Positions 1 through 6,182 of a stretch of DNA of 7,779 nt are shown here, piece after piece (the stretch's first letter is position 1; every line of letters starts with the position of its first letter). Origin of the DNA: an uncultured Lachnoanaerobaculum sp. (GTDB taxonomy: Bacteria; Bacillota; Clostridia; Lachnospirales; Lachnospiraceae); contig CALISX010000390.1 in assembly GCA_938041725.1 (NCBI GenBank), forward strand, positions 1-7,779, in the 5' to 3' direction. The position numbers were made by a program, and so were the translations under genes. Under the pieces are notes generated by a model. It was given only the letters and a program-made list of their open reading frames with translations. It did no database searches and was not told where the DNA came from.

Positions 1-551
1 CATCTGGACGGATACGATTTCAAGGAGAGGATATAACAAATTGGAGTACAGAAAAAATTGCCCGCTTGGGGATAGCCCTTTCCCCGGAAGGACGGAAGAT
101 TTTTACGGACTTAAGTGTATTGGATAATTTAAAGGCCGGTGCCTATACGCTGAGAGATAAAAAAATACGCAGCGCATGTTTTGAAAGGGTGTATCATTAT
201 TTTCCGGTTTTAAAGGACAGAAGTCGACAAATAGCAGGAACTCTTTCCGGTGGTGAATTACAGATGCTTGCTATTGGCAGAGCTTTGATGTCCAATCCAA
301 AGGTTTTATTATTGGATGAACCTTCTCTTGGGTTAGCACCATTGATTGTGAAGGATATTTTCCGCATTATCCAGGAGATCAGGCAAGAGGGAATTACGGT
401 AGTCATTGTGGAACAAAATGCCCGTCAAACCTTACATACTGCAGATTATGGCTATGTACTGGAAATTGGAAAAATAAAAATGCATGGAAAAGCTGAAGAC
501 CTGCTTCAGGATAAACGTTTAATAGAAGCCTATCTGGGAAATGCGGATTAA
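1..551 (+). CDS. livF: LivF-type branched-chain amino acid/amide ABC transporter ATPase, 5' partial
   Basis: The reading frame is open from base 3, so the gene begins upstream of the window; the first in-frame TTG at 66 is internal, because the codons before it (…EKIARLG) match the family. It is one of the two cytoplasmic ATPases that drive a HAAT-family importer (LivFGHMJ/K). Seen here: the LivF-typical block ALSPEGRKIF just after position 66, the ABC signature LSGGE at 243-257, Walker B LLLDEP at 306-323, and VEQN at the H-loop position, where LivF proteins usually lack the histidine. The Walker A motif lies outside the window. The ending AYLG is typical of a full-length C-terminus. Its stop lies 41 bases before the substrate-binding protein gene, so the two are probably co-transcribed. 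The transported compound cannot be inferred, since this family also carries amides, urea and aromatic acids. Confidence 0.93.
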   Translation, partial: SGRIRFQGEDITNWSTEKIARLGIALSPEGRKIFTDLSVLDNLKAGAYTLRDKKIRSACFERVYHYFPVLKDRSRQIAGTLSGGELQMLAIGRALMSNPKVLLLDEPSLGLAPLIVKDIFRIIQEIRQEGITVVIVEQNARQTLHTADYGYVLEIGKIKMHGKAEDLLQDKRLIEAYLGNAD

Positions 552-580
552 ATTTGTATTCACCAGGATCACATGGAATA

Positions 581-587
581 AAGGAGG
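581..587 (+). promoter_or_regulatory. Ribosome binding site fixing the substrate-binding protein start
   Basis: AAGGAGG lies 5 bases before the ATG at 593. It rules out the longer in-frame start at the TTG at 554, which has no such site and would put a polar stretch in front of the lipoprotein signal peptide. Confidence 0.85.
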
Positions 588-592
588 TTACT

Positions 593-1836
593 ATGTTAAA
601 GAAAAATTTTTTGAAAGGAGTTGCTGTATTGCTGGTCAGTGGACTGGTTCTGTCTGTAGCGGCTTGCAGCCAAACATCTCAAGGCGGCTCCGCTGGCAAG
701 GTACAGGGAGTGACAGATAAAGAGATTATTGTTGGAAACTCAGCAGCGGTATCAGGGACTTATGCTGCCGTGGGCGTTCCTTTTATTGCGGGAATAGAAG
801 CGTATTTTCAATATGTGAATTCTCAGGGAGGAATCGGGGGAAGGACAATTGTTTTTAAACATTATGATGATGAGTTTGATCCCATTAAGGGCAAGTCTTA
901 TTTGCAGGAGCTGGTGGAAGATGATAAAATTTTTGCATTGGTAGGTCATTTTGGGACACCGGTTGTGGCTGCCACATTGGATGATATTAAAGAATATGGT
1001 ATTCCTGCTGTGTATTTTGCTACAGGTATTGGACAGCTGTATGCCAAGAAAGCTACAACCAATAAAGAGGGGTATAACATTTTTCCAGTGCAGCCTATTT
1101 ATACCACAGAGGGACAGATTATGGCTGCCAGAGGCGTAGGAACGTTTCAAGCCAAAAAGATCGGGATCATTTATACATCAGATGATGCAGGGCAAAATAT
1201 GTTTGATGGTGCCAGTGAAAAATGCAAAGAATTGGGCATTGAAATCGTGGCAGAGCAGGTGGCTGCAGGGGCGGCTGATGTATCAGCGGCTGTGACATCA
1301 TTAAAAAGCGCAAATGTGGACTTTGTGATTATTGCGGCGATCCAGGCCACAATGCCCACGATTGCCAAGGAGATGGCTGCGCAGGGAATGCATGTACCGG
1401 CTATTACCACCTATGTAAATGTATCTGCCTCTATTTCAGAAACAGTTGCTGCCGATATAGAGGGAGTCTTTGATATTTACGGAAACGGATGGGTATCCTA
1501 TGAAGATATGCGTGCGGAAAATCTGGCGTTATATAAAACATGGGCTCCGGAAGAGTATGGTGATAATACCTATGCCCAAACTGGATGGATAGCTGCTTCC
1601 TTTTTTTGCGAAGGAGTGAAACGAGTAGCAGATAATAAAGAAGAACTAACCTGGGACAGCTATATGAAGGCATTAGAGCTCCCATCGAAAATCCTTTTGG
1701 TGGAACAATAGATTATTCCAATGGCAGCAGAGTTGGAACCAAAGTTATGAATTTATCTAAAGTTAGCGCTTCTGCTGAAAACGGCTGGGAACTGGTGGAC
1801 GGACTGCACAGTATGGAGGAATTGTTGGAACAGTAA
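593..1836 (+). pseudogene. LivK-type ABC substrate-binding lipoprotein, frameshifted near its 3' end
   Basis: This is the extracytoplasmic binding protein of the importer, a type I periplasmic-binding fold (Peripla_BP_6-like). The ATG at 593 opens a lipoprotein signal peptide: MLKK, a hydrophobic run, then the lipobox VAAC with the lipidated cysteine at residue 25. The mature part has the family blocks SGTYAAVGVPFIAG, NSQGGIGGR and a GHFGTPVVAA segment. The frame runs to a TAG at 1709-1711 (372 aa), but the last nine residues are foreign to the family. Moving back one base at the CCC of 1681-1683 restores a family-like tail (PIENPFGGTIDYSNG…) that continues to TAA at 1834-1836, giving about 414 aa, the usual length. 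A base is probably missing from the C run at 1681-1683. This is either a real inactivating mutation or a sequencing error. The rest of the gene shows no decay, which favours a recent event or an error. Confidence 0.85.
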
Positions 1837-1897
1837 AGAGGTACGGGCGGCAGGAAAAAACAGCATGTTTGAGGTGTGTTTCCCTGAAACTTCTGAA

Positions 1898-1905
1898 AAA
1901 GGAGG
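1898..1905 (+). promoter_or_regulatory. Ribosome binding site selecting a TTG start
   Basis: AAAGGAGG is followed by 8 bases and then TTG at 1914. No ATG or GTG is in frame at a suitable distance. The TTG gives the expected N-terminus (MDYSKKIISVEEAL), so this site decides the start of the CoA-transferase. Confidence 0.8.
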
Positions 1906-1913
1906 AAAGAGAT

Positions 1914-3221
1914 TTGGATTATTCGAAAAAAATTATTTCAGTAGAAGAAGCGCTGAATAAAATCAAATCAGGAGATGTTATTGTAACAGGTTTGGGAGCA
2001 TCAGAGGCGGGGCTTTTTATGGGTGCGCTTCATCGCATTGCCCATCGTGTGGAAAAGATTACCATAACCAATTGTCTCCCCACGCATCCTTCCAAAATCT
2101 ATAGTCCGGAATATTCCAATGTTTTTAAGGTGGAAGGATGGTTTTTTGCACCCCAACTTAGAAAAGCTTTTGGCAACGGGAATATGGGATTTATCCCAAA
2201 TCATCTGCATCTGGCTGCTAAAAAGCGCCTGGATTACCTTAAGCCTACAGTGTATGTGGGGGCAGCCAGTATGCCAGATAAACATGGCTTCATTTCCCTG
2301 TCCTGTTCCAATACCTATGAGAAAAGGATGATAGAAAAGGCTGACTTGGTTATGCTGGAGATCAACCCTCATATGCCCTATACATTGGGGGATTTAGAGA
2401 TACATGTAAGGGATGTGGATTATTTAATCCAGGCTGCGTATAAGCCTCCTGTATTGCCGGATCTGCCCTTTACAGAAACGGATTCAAAAATAGGAAAATT
2501 CATTGCCGATCTGGTGCCGGATGGTTCTTGTATACAGTTGGGTATTGGAGGAATCCCCAATGCGGTGGCAGAGTTCCTGAAAGATAAGAATGACTTGGGG
2601 GTGCATACAGAAATGCTGACCACCGGGTTAATGAAACTGGCAAAACGGGGTGTGATTACCGGGAAATATAAGAATATAAATAAGGGAAAAATCATTACAA
2701 CATTTGCTATGGGAGAACCGGAGCTCTATGAGTTTATTGATTATAATCCTTCCGTAGGAATTTATGATGGTGCCTGGACAAATGATCCCTATGTTATTTC
2801 TCAAAATGATAACCAGATCTCTATTAATACTACTTTGGAGATTGACCTGACAGGTCAGTGCGCTTCAGAATCCATTGGCTCCAGACAATTTTCAGGTACA
2901 GGCGGACAAGCAGACACTGCTATTGGGGCACAAATGTCTAAAAATGGAAAAAGCATCATTGCCCTTCATGCTACCGCCAGGGTTAAGGGGGAGCAGGGGG
3001 AAGAAAAAGAGATTTCTAAAATTTGTGCCCAACTTACTCCTGGTGCAGCAGTTTCTCTTTCCAGAAATGATGTGGATATCGTGGTAACAGAGTATGGTGT
3101 GGCACATTTGCGGGGAACAGATTTAATAGAGCGGGCTGCAAGACTGATAGACATTGCCCATCCCAGATTTCGAAAGCAACTTCGAGAGGAGGCCTTCCGT
3201 GTGGGAATCCTGGCAAAATAG
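1914..3221 (+). CDS. CoA-transferase of the acetyl-CoA hydrolase/transferase family (4-hydroxybutyrate/butyrate CoA-transferase-like)
   Basis: Starting from TTG 1914 the protein is 435 aa, the normal length for this family (AcetylCoA_hydro N- and C-terminal domains). These cytoplasmic enzymes move CoA between an acyl-CoA, often acetyl-CoA, and a carboxylate through a glutamyl-CoA intermediate. Seen: the glycine-rich GIGGIPNAV near residues 210-218, the catalytic glutamate in VHTEM (E233), the block FAMGEPELYEFID, NDPYVISQNDN, and SRQFSGTGGQAD near 322-334, which lines the active site in relatives. No key residue looks altered. It lies 77 bases after the binding-protein gene and 80 bases before the hydrolase gene, in the same direction and with no terminator or convincing promoter between. 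The context suggests it activates whatever the importer brings in. Relatives use butyrate, 4-hydroxybutyrate, propionate or succinate, so the substrate is left open. Confidence 0.88.
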   Translation: MDYSKKIISVEEALNKIKSGDVIVTGLGASEAGLFMGALHRIAHRVEKITITNCLPTHPSKIYSPEYSNVFKVEGWFFAPQLRKAFGNGNMGFIPNHLHLAAKKRLDYLKPTVYVGAASMPDKHGFISLSCSNTYEKRMIEKADLVMLEINPHMPYTLGDLEIHVRDVDYLIQAAYKPPVLPDLPFTETDSKIGKFIADLVPDGSCIQLGIGGIPNAVAEFLKDKNDLGVHTEMLTTGLMKLAKRGVITGKYKNINKGKIITTFAMGEPELYEFIDYNPSVGIYDGAWTNDPYVISQNDNQISINTTLEIDLTGQCASESIGSRQFSGTGGQADTAIGAQMSKNGKSIIALHATARVKGEQGEEKEISKICAQLTPGAAVSLSRNDVDIVVTEYGVAHLRGTDLIERAARLIDIAHPRFRKQLREEAFRVGILAK

Positions 3222-3301
3222 ATGATTAGTATGGACAGAATAGTCGATGGCGCTCTGCTTGCAGGGAGAATTAGAATCTTTGAGATTGGGTAGGTGGAAA
3301 T

Positions 3302-4126
3302 ATGCCGGAATTTACATTTAAAGAAAAGAAAGTATATTATGAAGTGTATGGAGAGGGAGAGCCTCTGCTTTTACTGAATGGTATTATGATGTCCTGTATC
3401 AGTTGGTCTGAATTTATTGAACCTTTTAGTAAAAATAATCAATTGATTTTAATGGATTTGCTGGATCAGGGACGTTCTCAAAATATGTCATTCTTTCCCG
3501 AGTATGATCAAAAACTGCAGACTGAGGCGGTTTTTGCTCTTTGTAAATTTTTAAAGTTAAACAGGGTATCAATTGCAGGAATTTCTTACGGAGGAGAGGT
3601 AGCACTGCATTTTGCATTGGAGTATCCAGATTGCCTTCGGCGTATGGTCCTGTTTAATACCACTGCTAAAACAGGACCGTGGCTGGGAGATATTGGAAAA
3701 TCCTGGATAAAAGCAGGAAGCGATCCGGAAGCCTATTACTATACAACAATACCTATTGTTTATTCCCCTCAATTTTATTCCAGATATAATGATTGGATGA
3801 CGCAAAGGAGAACACTCCTGCATTCTGTCTTTGCCAATAAGGAATGGATGGATTCCATGAGTAGACTTACCAAAAGTGCGGAAAGTCATGATGTATTAAA
3901 CCGCTTGGGAGAAATACAATGTCCGGTTTTGGTGGTGTCCTGCGGAAGGGATTATTTAACACCGGTACAAGAGCAGAAAAAAATTGTTGAAAAACTGCCT
4001 CAAGGTTATCACTGTATTCTTCCGGGTGAGGGTCATGCCTCCATGTACGAAAATCCTGTACTTTTTTCCAGTCTTGTTTTGGGATTTATCAATAATCCTA
4101 AAGTACAGTATACAATTCTCTCGTAA
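3302..4126 (+). CDS. Alpha/beta-hydrolase fold protein
   Basis: A 274-aa cytoplasmic protein with the complete alpha/beta-hydrolase plan and no signal peptide. The nucleophile elbow GISYGG has Ser95. The acid is probably Asp217 in CGRDYLTP, and the histidine is His245 in GEGHASMYENP. The oxyanion-hole strand LLLLNG has NG where many members have HG, a known variant. The stretch of about residues 125-195 between core and C-terminal strands is aromatic-rich (EAYYYTT, YSRYNDWM) and forms the cap that would set specificity. The ATG at 3302 has AGGTGG four bases upstream. It is the last gene of the putative transporter/CoA-transferase operon. A role as esterase, thioesterase or C-C hydrolase on the imported compound is possible, but the sequence does not discriminate between them. 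Confidence 0.85.
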   Translation: MPEFTFKEKKVYYEVYGEGEPLLLLNGIMMSCISWSEFIEPFSKNNQLILMDLLDQGRSQNMSFFPEYDQKLQTEAVFALCKFLKLNRVSIAGISYGGEVALHFALEYPDCLRRMVLFNTTAKTGPWLGDIGKSWIKAGSDPEAYYYTTIPIVYSPQFYSRYNDWMTQRRTLLHSVFANKEWMDSMSRLTKSAESHDVLNRLGEIQCPVLVVSCGRDYLTPVQEQKKIVEKLPQGYHCILPGEGHASMYENPVLFSSLVLGFINNPKVQYTILS

Positions 4127-4167
4127 TATGCATAGGACAAACACATGAACAAATAAAATTGTAAATA

Positions 4168-4210
4168 AACCTCCTGTTTTTTGGTATATTTAAAAAATAG
4201 GAGGTTGTTT
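4168..4210 (+). terminator. Hairpin terminator after the hydrolase gene
   Basis: The arms 4168-4182 and 4192-4206 pair over 15 positions, including one G-U, around a 9-base loop. They begin with AACCTCCT and end with AGGAGGTT. The hairpin starts 41 bases after the hydrolase stop. The 3' T tract is weak (TTGTTT), while the upstream flank is A-rich, so it could also act on the opposite strand. The 3' arm contains AGGAGG, which doubles as a Shine-Dalgarno sequence for the mini-ORF at 4212. Confidence 0.6.
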
Positions 4211-4211
4211 C

Positions 4212-4244
4212 ATGGTGGACTTTGCCTATTATAATCGGGGGTAA
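4212..4244 (+). CDS. Possible 10-codon leader peptide or mini-ORF
   Basis: ATG GTG GAC … GGG TAA encodes MVDFAYYNRG. AGGAGG at 4199-4204 sits 7 bases before the ATG, the ideal distance, but lies inside the 3' arm of the 4168-4206 hairpin. A second hairpin begins 4 bases after the stop. The layout of a sequestered ribosome site, tiny ORF and hairpin resembles a leader-peptide device. Chance, or the relic start of a deleted gene, is equally possible. There is no recognisable function. Confidence 0.3.
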   Translation: MVDFAYYNRG

Positions 4245-4248
4245 TGGA

Positions 4249-4292
4249 ATAGCATCCCCATGACATACTTTGCTGTGTGATGGGGATGCTAT
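4249..4292. repeat. Strong inverted repeat (13-bp perfect arms)
   Basis: ATAGCATCCCCAT (4249-4261) and ATGGGGATGCTAT (4280-4292) are perfect inverted copies. Inside them, after one mismatch, ACATA and TGTGT pair again with one G-U, leaving a 6-base loop. Neither side carries a T tract, so it is not a standard intrinsic terminator. It lies between the mini-ORF and the tetR promoter. It could be a structured RNA element, a protein-binding palindrome or a fossil of a small mobile repeat. Confidence 0.6.
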
Positions 4293-4350
4293 CAGGAGAA
4301 GTACTGCAGCAAGTGTACGGGAGGTGGCAGGAAATAGTCAATAAGTTTGG

Positions 4351-4379
4351 TTTACTTGTTTTGAGAATCCATGTATAAT
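4351..4379 (+). promoter_or_regulatory. Sigma-A-type promoter for the TetR-family gene
   Basis: TTTACT at 4351-4356 (four of six matches to the -35 consensus), a 17-base spacer, and a perfect TATAAT at 4374-4379. Transcription would begin near 4386, leaving a leader of about 38 bases before the ATG at 4424. A regulator of this family often binds near its own promoter, but no clear palindromic operator is visible. Confidence 0.65.
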
Positions 4380-4423
4380 GAAAATTCCTTCCTATGAACT
4401 GTAAAGAACAGGAGAGATTCAGA

Positions 4424-5128
4424 ATGGATTCTATTATTAATATGCCAAGAACCAAAAGGGGAAAGGAAACTTTAAACAGCATTTTAAATTCTGCAATCCA
4501 GCTTTTTTATGAAAAGGGATACCATGCCACTTCTGTTAAAGAAATCACCAGTCTGGCGGGGGTGGCCTCCGGAACATTTTATATTTATTTTGAGAGTAAA
4601 TACTGCCTGTATAAATATTTACTTTTGCGCTGCAGCCATATGATTCGAAAGCATCTGACAAAAGCCATTAAAAATTGCACCACCCGAAGGGAGGCAGAGA
4701 GAACGGGCTTAAGGGCATGGATCTTATTTGTGCTGAAAAACCAGTATTTATATCATATCATATGGGAGTCCATGTATATTGATCAGGAACTCTTTAAGGA
4801 TTATTATATTTCCTTTTGCAGATCCTATATGGAAGGTTTGAAGCCTGCAAAGGAAAAGGGGGAGCTTCAAGGCATTGATTTGGAGGTTTTATCCTATACT
4901 CTCATGGGAGCCGCTAATTTTCTGGGCCTGCGCTGGGGAATTTTTGATGAGCATGTACAGGAAAAAGAGGTGGAGTTCGTTGTGGAAGAGTTTATGAAAA
5001 TCATAGACGGAGGAATCTTCAATGTCGGAAAATTCCGGGAGGAAGGCTTCAATAATAAAACCCAGATGAAGGCAGAGCCGGGGAAGCTGAGATTCCATTT
5101 GAGCCTGGAGGATGAGGACTTGGTATAG
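4424..5128 (+). CDS. TetR/AcrR-family transcriptional regulator
   Basis: The ATG at 4424 is chosen because AGGAGAG lies 7 bases upstream; the earlier in-frame ATG at 4394 has no ribosome site and sits at the predicted transcript start. The 234-aa protein has a TetR DNA-binding domain at about residues 15-62: ILNSAIQLFYEKGYHATSV, then the helix-turn-helix EITSLAGVASGTFYIYF and ESKYCLYKYLL. The remaining ~170 residues are the helical ligand-binding and dimerisation domain, which is diverse and does not reveal the inducer. It lies downstream of the transporter/CoA-transferase/hydrolase genes on the same strand with its own promoter. It may control that operon in response to the imported compound or its CoA ester, but this rests on position only. 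Confidence 0.9.
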   Translation: MDSIINMPRTKRGKETLNSILNSAIQLFYEKGYHATSVKEITSLAGVASGTFYIYFESKYCLYKYLLLRCSHMIRKHLTKAIKNCTTRREAERTGLRAWILFVLKNQYLYHIIWESMYIDQELFKDYYISFCRSYMEGLKPAKEKGELQGIDLEVLSYTLMGAANFLGLRWGIFDEHVQEKEVEFVVEEFMKIIDGGIFNVGKFREEGFNNKTQMKAEPGKLRFHLSLEDEDLV

Positions 5129-5144
5129 TGATTTACGCCTGATA

Positions 5145-5184
5145 TCCAGAGGGCCGGGTATGAAAGCATACCCGGCCCTCTGGA
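5145..5184. terminator. Bidirectional hairpin between convergent genes
   Basis: An 18-bp perfect stem (5145-5162 with 5167-5184, outermost bases TCCAGAGGGCC) closes on the loop AAAG. It begins 16 bases after the TetR-family stop and lies 24 bases beyond the stop of the convergent - strand gene at 5209. Neither side has a good T run, so termination would depend on the very stable GC-rich stem. The placement is what one expects of a terminator shared by convergent genes. Confidence 0.7.
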
Positions 5185-5208
5185 CGCCAACGAAGAATTT
5201 ATATAGTT

Positions 5209-5784
5209 TTATTTCTTTGCACCGGGACCCTTTAAAACTACCTCAGATAAAGAGGGAGAGGAATAGGAGGTGATCTCCTTGGGAGCAGTGCTCAGGTGGG
5301 ATCTGGCCATGGCAAAGCGCAGGGCATTGGCCTGATCCGGGGTTATCCAGTAGGCATCCTTATAAAGAATGATGTGGCCTGCGGACATTTCTTTGGAAAA
5401 ATCTCCCATGACGGCAGGATCAAACAAGGCCCAGCCGGCTTCCTGGGAGGGAGTTGTATTGGCGTAAAAATTGGTGCAGATGCCGTCGGTGCCGATCTGA
5501 AAATAGAATACATCGGTTTGCAGATCAAAGGTTCTCTTGGCACCGGAGTTTCCAAAGTAGTACCAGTTGTTTTCAATCTTTACCCATCCTGTGGCCATGT
5601 ATCCATCAGGCAGGAAATAGTACATATGATCCTTGATAGGCACCCAGGCTCCGGCGGGGTAGCTCTTATCATCATTTTGAAACCACCATCCTTTTTCATC
5701 CTGCTTCCATGTGCCGGCAAAGGCAGGAAGGGAAAGGAAAAGAGCCATAACAGCAGCAGAAATTCCCATTATAATTTTTTTCAT
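5209..5784 (-). CDS. Secreted CW-repeat (choline-binding-like) protein
   Basis: The 191-aa product starts at the ATG complementary to 5782-5784, with AAGGAGG (complement of 5790-5796) 5 bases upstream. Residues 1-23 are a clear Sec signal peptide: MKKIIM, a hydrophobic core, then AFA before GTW. Residues 24-86 hold three ~20-residue aromatic repeats: GTWKQDEKGWWFQ…, GAWVPIKDHMYYFLPDG and GWVKIENNWYYFGNSG. These match the cell-wall-binding/choline-binding repeat (CW_binding_1 type), which attaches proteins to wall or surface polymers. Residues 87-191 form a domain I do not recognise; it contains WITPDQANALRFAMARSHL and ends in a basic PGAKK. There is no membrane anchor or sortase signal. The first repeat is the most diverged. 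It is probably a small non-catalytic wall-associated protein, and nothing in its neighbours defines its job. Confidence 0.82.
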   Translation of the reverse strand: MKKIIMGISAAVMALFLSLPAFAGTWKQDEKGWWFQNDDKSYPAGAWVPIKDHMYYFLPDGYMATGWVKIENNWYYFGNSGAKRTFDLQTDVFYFQIGTDGICTNFYANTTPSQEAGWALFDPAVMGDFSKEMSAGHIILYKDAYWITPDQANALRFAMARSHLSTAPKEITSYSSPSLSEVVLKGPGAKK

Positions 5785-5854
5785 AACATCCTCCTTATCC
5801 GCTTACAGCGAATCACGCTAACGATACTGCTTCATCCCCCTGAAAAAATCCCAT

Positions 5855-5891
5855 CCCTGTTATAGAAACAGTGCATATAAGTTGCACAGGG
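5855..5891 (-). other. Small inverted repeats in the 5' leader of the CW-repeat gene
   Basis: CCCTGT (5855-5860) and ACAGGG (5886-5891) are inverted copies. Between them are GTGCA/TGCAC (5871-5875 with 5883-5887) and CTGTT/AACAG (5857-5861 with 5867-5871). Some of these pairings exclude others. They fall in the predicted ~130-base leader of the - strand gene. The stems are short, so this may be chance. Confidence 0.3.
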
Positions 5892-5920
5892 AAAAGAATT
5901 TATCAAGTGGATATGTTTAA

Positions 5921-5949
5921 ATTATACCAGAGAAATCACGAAAATTAAA
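5921..5949 (-). promoter_or_regulatory. Extended -10 promoter for the CW-repeat gene
   Basis: On the - strand, TATAAT (complement of 5921-5926) is preceded by TGG, giving the extended -10 form TGnTATAAT. A weak -35 TTTAAT (complement of 5944-5949) stands 17 bases upstream. The predicted start near 5914 leaves a leader of about 130 bases before the ATG at 5784. Confidence 0.6.
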
Positions 5950-5995
5950 GGAAAAATTAAGGAATCCTTTCCGTATGGAGGCATATGCATGGTGG

Positions 5996-6034
5996 TGCCG
6001 GGGACCTCCGGCATGAGGGGAGGTTTTTCTTTTT
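5996..6034 (+). terminator. Orphan intrinsic terminator/attenuator-like element ahead of glgB
   Basis: ACCTCC (6004-6009) pairs with GGAGGT (6019-6024) around 9 bases and runs straight into TTTTTCTTTTT, the form of a Rho-independent terminator on the + strand. No annotated + strand gene precedes it. An overlapping hairpin, TGCCGG (5996-6001) with CCGGCA (6008-6013), would use part of the same 5' arm, and GGAGG at 5977-5981 could also capture CCTCC at 6005-6009. It could end a small RNA or attenuate a long glgB leader transcript. Confidence 0.5.
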
Positions 6035-6059
6035 CCGTCTGTGGTATGTCTTGGGGGAG

Positions 6060-6088
6060 TGTACGAACCCGTGCAGATGTGTTAAAAT
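6060..6088 (+). promoter_or_regulatory. Candidate glgB promoter
   Basis: TAAAAT at 6083-6088 is preceded by TGT, giving an extended -10 TGnTAAAAT. The -35 17 bases upstream (TGTACG) is poor. Transcription would start near 6095, about 90 bases before the glgB start and downstream of the orphan terminator, within the short-repeat region. Confidence 0.4.
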
Positions 6089-6132
6089 AAACCAGTATGG
6101 TTTGCCTTGGGGGAAACCACCTTGCGGGGAAC
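6089..6132 (+). repeat. Alternating AAACCA/TGGTTT segments and a 15-bp imperfect tandem repeat in the glgB leader
   Basis: AAACCA (6089-6094), TGGTTT (6098-6103) and AAACCA (6114-6119) follow each other, so the middle segment can pair with either flank. Overlapping them is an imperfect tandem repeat, CCTTGGGGGAAAC (6105-6117) and CCTTGCGGGGAAC (6120-6132). CTTGGGGGA also occurs at 6050-6058. This may be leader structure or a binding site for a regulator. Confidence 0.45.
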
Positions 6133-6182
6133 AATCAATCAGTGTTTTCCTGTAGTTAATACTTGCCGACTTGGAGAAAGGT

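Noticed and set aside
752..1150. A 132-codon - strand open frame inside the substrate-binding protein gene
   Set aside because: The sense strand encodes clear family motifs here; the antisense product is cysteine- and histidine-rich with no recognisable pattern.
1673..1711. Programmed -1 ribosomal frameshift in the substrate-binding protein gene
   Set aside because: There is no X XXY YYZ slippery heptamer in the correct phase and no strong hairpin just downstream; a lost C in a short C run is simpler.
3222..3301. Promoter between the CoA-transferase and hydrolase genes
   Set aside because: TTGCAG at 3259-3264 and TAGAAT at 3272-3277 are only 7 bases apart, far too close to form a promoter.
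4361..4392. Possible TetR-family operator overlapping the promoter (GAAT…ATTC)
   Set aside because: Only four paired bases with a wide spacer; well within chance.
5296..5865. A 189-codon + strand open frame opposite the CW-repeat gene
   Set aside because: It is antisense to a gene with a clear signal peptide, repeats and ribosome site, and its own product shows no domain and has no good start site.
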